NCBI GenBank assembly: GCA_027488115.1
Contig: JAIYCG010000044.1
Coordinates: 124,001 to 188,000, forward strand
Reading direction: 5' to 3'
From: Comamonadaceae bacterium
GTDB lineage: Bacteria; Pseudomonadota; Gammaproteobacteria; Burkholderiales; Burkholderiaceae_C
DNA: 64,000 nt
Shown here one piece after another: positions 62,703 through 64,000 of the stretch. Every line of letters starts with the position of its first letter. Position 1 is the stretch's first letter. The notes under the pieces were generated by a model. The model was not told the DNA's origin. It saw only the letters and a program-made list of their open reading frames with translations, and searched no databases. The position numbers were made by a program, and so were the translations under genes.

Positions 62703-64000
62703 TCACAACATTCGAATGCGATCTGTTGGAGCGGGCTTTAAGCCAGGGCGTTGCTGGACATAATCTGAGAGCGCATCGACGTCTAACTCACCGCCCGATA
62801 CGGTCGGTGCTTGATTGAAGTGCCAAAATCCATCACCGCCAGAAGCTAAGAAGCTGTTCATGGTCACGTTGTAAGCTCGAGCCAAATCAAGTGGCTGTTG
62901 ACCGATTTGAATGTTCAGAACCCGTTGTCCTTTGGCCTGTTGAAGATCAACTTCGTATTTCAGACTTTCAGAAGGAAACAACACTTTGGGCCTATCGGGA
63001 TTTACAAATTGATGTTCCAACAAATCTTTGACTTGCTGCCCTGTCATGCGCTTCACAACCAGGGTGTTGCCAAATGGCTGCACTTTAAAGAGTTGTCCAA
63101 AGTTGACAGTGCTGCCACCTGGTTGAACCAAAATATCTGCGCGTACGCCACCAGGGTTCATCAGCGCAAAATCGGATCGACCCCGTTCCGCGGACGCCGT
63201 AGCAGACCATTGAGCATCAGCAATCAGGTTGCCTAGCCCAGACTCGCCGGAGGGGGATGCGTTGCGGGTCATGGAAGATGACAAGCGACCAACCTCTTTG
63301 AGAACTTGCACTTGTGAAGCCTTGCGATAGTCATTCACAATTTTTTCGACATCCATTTGCTTGCCGAAAAAGGGCAGGGCAGAGCTCGGCTGAACTTGGA
63401 CGCCAGAGGCGTTGACAAAGGCTTCACTTTGAACAATGACATTCTTTGCAGTTTTGTTTTGGACTGTTTTAGAAATTGGGTCGATAGACAACTGGATGTG
63501 CGTGAGAAACGTGCCATATTGACCCGCACTGGTCAAAAGAAATGGCTTGTTGGGATTGATTCTTTGGTAGTCGCAAGCGTAAGCACGATGCGTATGACCT
63601 GAAACTACCACATCAAAGCCTGTGTCAAGTTTGTTCAAAATGGGGACAATATCGCCTGAAAGTCCGGGGCATGAAGCATCGTTAGGGCCGCCTTGGATGA
63701 CACCGCCTTCGTGAATGACCAGTACCAAGGCGGATACGCCTTGCGCTTTGAGTATGGGCACCAAAGCATTCGCAGTTGATGCTTCGTCTTCAAATTTCAA
63801 ACCCTTCACGCCTTCAGGGATCACCAAGTTGGGTGTACCTTTGAGGGTCATACCCACAAAACCAACCTTGATCACTTGTTTTCCCTGCTTGAAAGTCTTG
63901 ATGCCATAAGCTGGAAACAAGCTTTCATGGTCTGACTTTTTCACATTCGCAGCCAAGAATTCAAAGTTGGCCCCTGGAAATTGGCGATTGACTTGGCACG
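62703..64000 (-). CDS. 5'-nucleotidase/UshA-type bifunctional phosphoesterase (N-terminus outside window)
   Basis: 432 residues are visible and the frame stays open to the window edge, so the gene continues. The metallophosphatase part shows VVSGHTHRAYAC, with the metal-binding His pair. The 5'-nucleotidase C-terminal domain shows DFALMNPGGVRADI and ASGGDGF, which form the substrate pocket. Such enzymes are usually exported and release nucleosides or sugars from nucleotides. Two Cys in the visible part (SCPG, YACDYQ) could be a disulfide. It is upstream of, and on the same strand as, the TonB/TRAP block, which raises the idea that its product is the transported compound (inference). Confidence 0.9.
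   Translation of the reverse strand, partial: CQVNRQFPGANFEFLAANVKKSDHESLFPAYGIKTFKQGKQVIKVGFVGMTLKGTPNLVIPEGVKGLKFEDEASTANALVPILKAQGVSALVLVIHEGGVIQGGPNDASCPGLSGDIVPILNKLDTGFDVVVSGHTHRAYACDYQRINPNKPFLLTSAGQYGTFLTHIQLSIDPISKTVQNKTAKNVIVQSEAFVNASGVQVQPSSALPFFGKQMDVEKIVNDYRKASQVQVLKEVGRLSSSMTRNASPSGESGLGNLIADAQWSATASAERGRSDFALMNPGGVRADILVQPGGSTVNFGQLFKVQPFGNTLVVKRMTGQQVKDLLEHQFVNPDRPKVLFPSESLKYEVDLQQAKGQRVLNIQIGQQPLDLARAYNVTMNSFLASGGDGFWHFNQAPTVSGGELDVDALSDYVQQRPGLKPAPTDRIRML

Overview
The window reads as chromosomal DNA from a betaproteobacterium, most likely Burkholderiales and close to Comamonadaceae (freshwater Limnohabitans/Rhodoferax-like). This is inference. The supporting signs are five Bug-type periplasmic receptors, a soluble NAD-linked formate dehydrogenase of the Fds type, PobA and other aromatic oxygenases, a TRAP transporter, and moderate GC with dense operons joined by ATGA overlaps. 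I see no tRNA, rRNA, CRISPR array, phage gene or intact transposase. The only mobile-looking element is a long palindrome at 6611-6764.

Layout. 1-4093: the end of an unknown gene, then a minus-strand operon of a two-TM sensor-like protein, an MFS permease with an added periplasmic sensor module, and an ABC-type binding protein. 4394-9826: VOC protein, stand-alone receiver, patatin-like lipase, NIT-domain chemoreceptor, a small 57-codon ORF and an FKBP isomerase. 9848-36955: an accessory region for aromatic catabolism and uptake. It holds PobA, an intradiol dioxygenase, a peptide-type ABC operon led by a DUF1028 protein, two paralogous MhpA-like flavin hydroxylases, a salicylate-hydroxylase-like enzyme, a TPP enzyme, an SDR, a complete Liv-type ABC transporter, a 2,4'-dihydroxyacetophenone-dioxygenase-like cupin and five Bug receptors without their membrane partners. 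An SRAP/YedK DNA-protection protein sits inside it.

37132-47296: a copper-chaperone-like protein behind an FNR-type box, glutaredoxin with a fatty-acid-hydroxylase-family protein, YghU-like GST, an MgtC/DUF4010 membrane protein, a LigB-type dioxygenase, formate dehydrogenase (fused FdsG-FdsB, then FdsA) and a thioesterase. If the cupin makes formate and 4-hydroxybenzoate as its family does, PobA and formate dehydrogenase would consume both products.

47487-50769: a four-gene signalling operon that looks like the SiaABCD partner switch, but with a class III nucleotide cyclase where SiaD (diguanylate cyclase) would be, and a soluble SpoIIE-type phosphatase in place of membrane-bound SiaA. This is the best candidate for an undescribed variant system.

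50831-54676: HTTM-like membrane protein and partner, SET-domain protein, OlsB-like acyltransferase and LpxH-like phosphoesterase. 54693-64000: a continuous minus-strand block of 5'-nucleotidase, ExbD, TonB, TonB-dependent receptor, ExbB, TatT lipoprotein, TRAP binding protein and fused TRAP permease. It looks like one transport line from outer to inner membrane with its own energy coupling.
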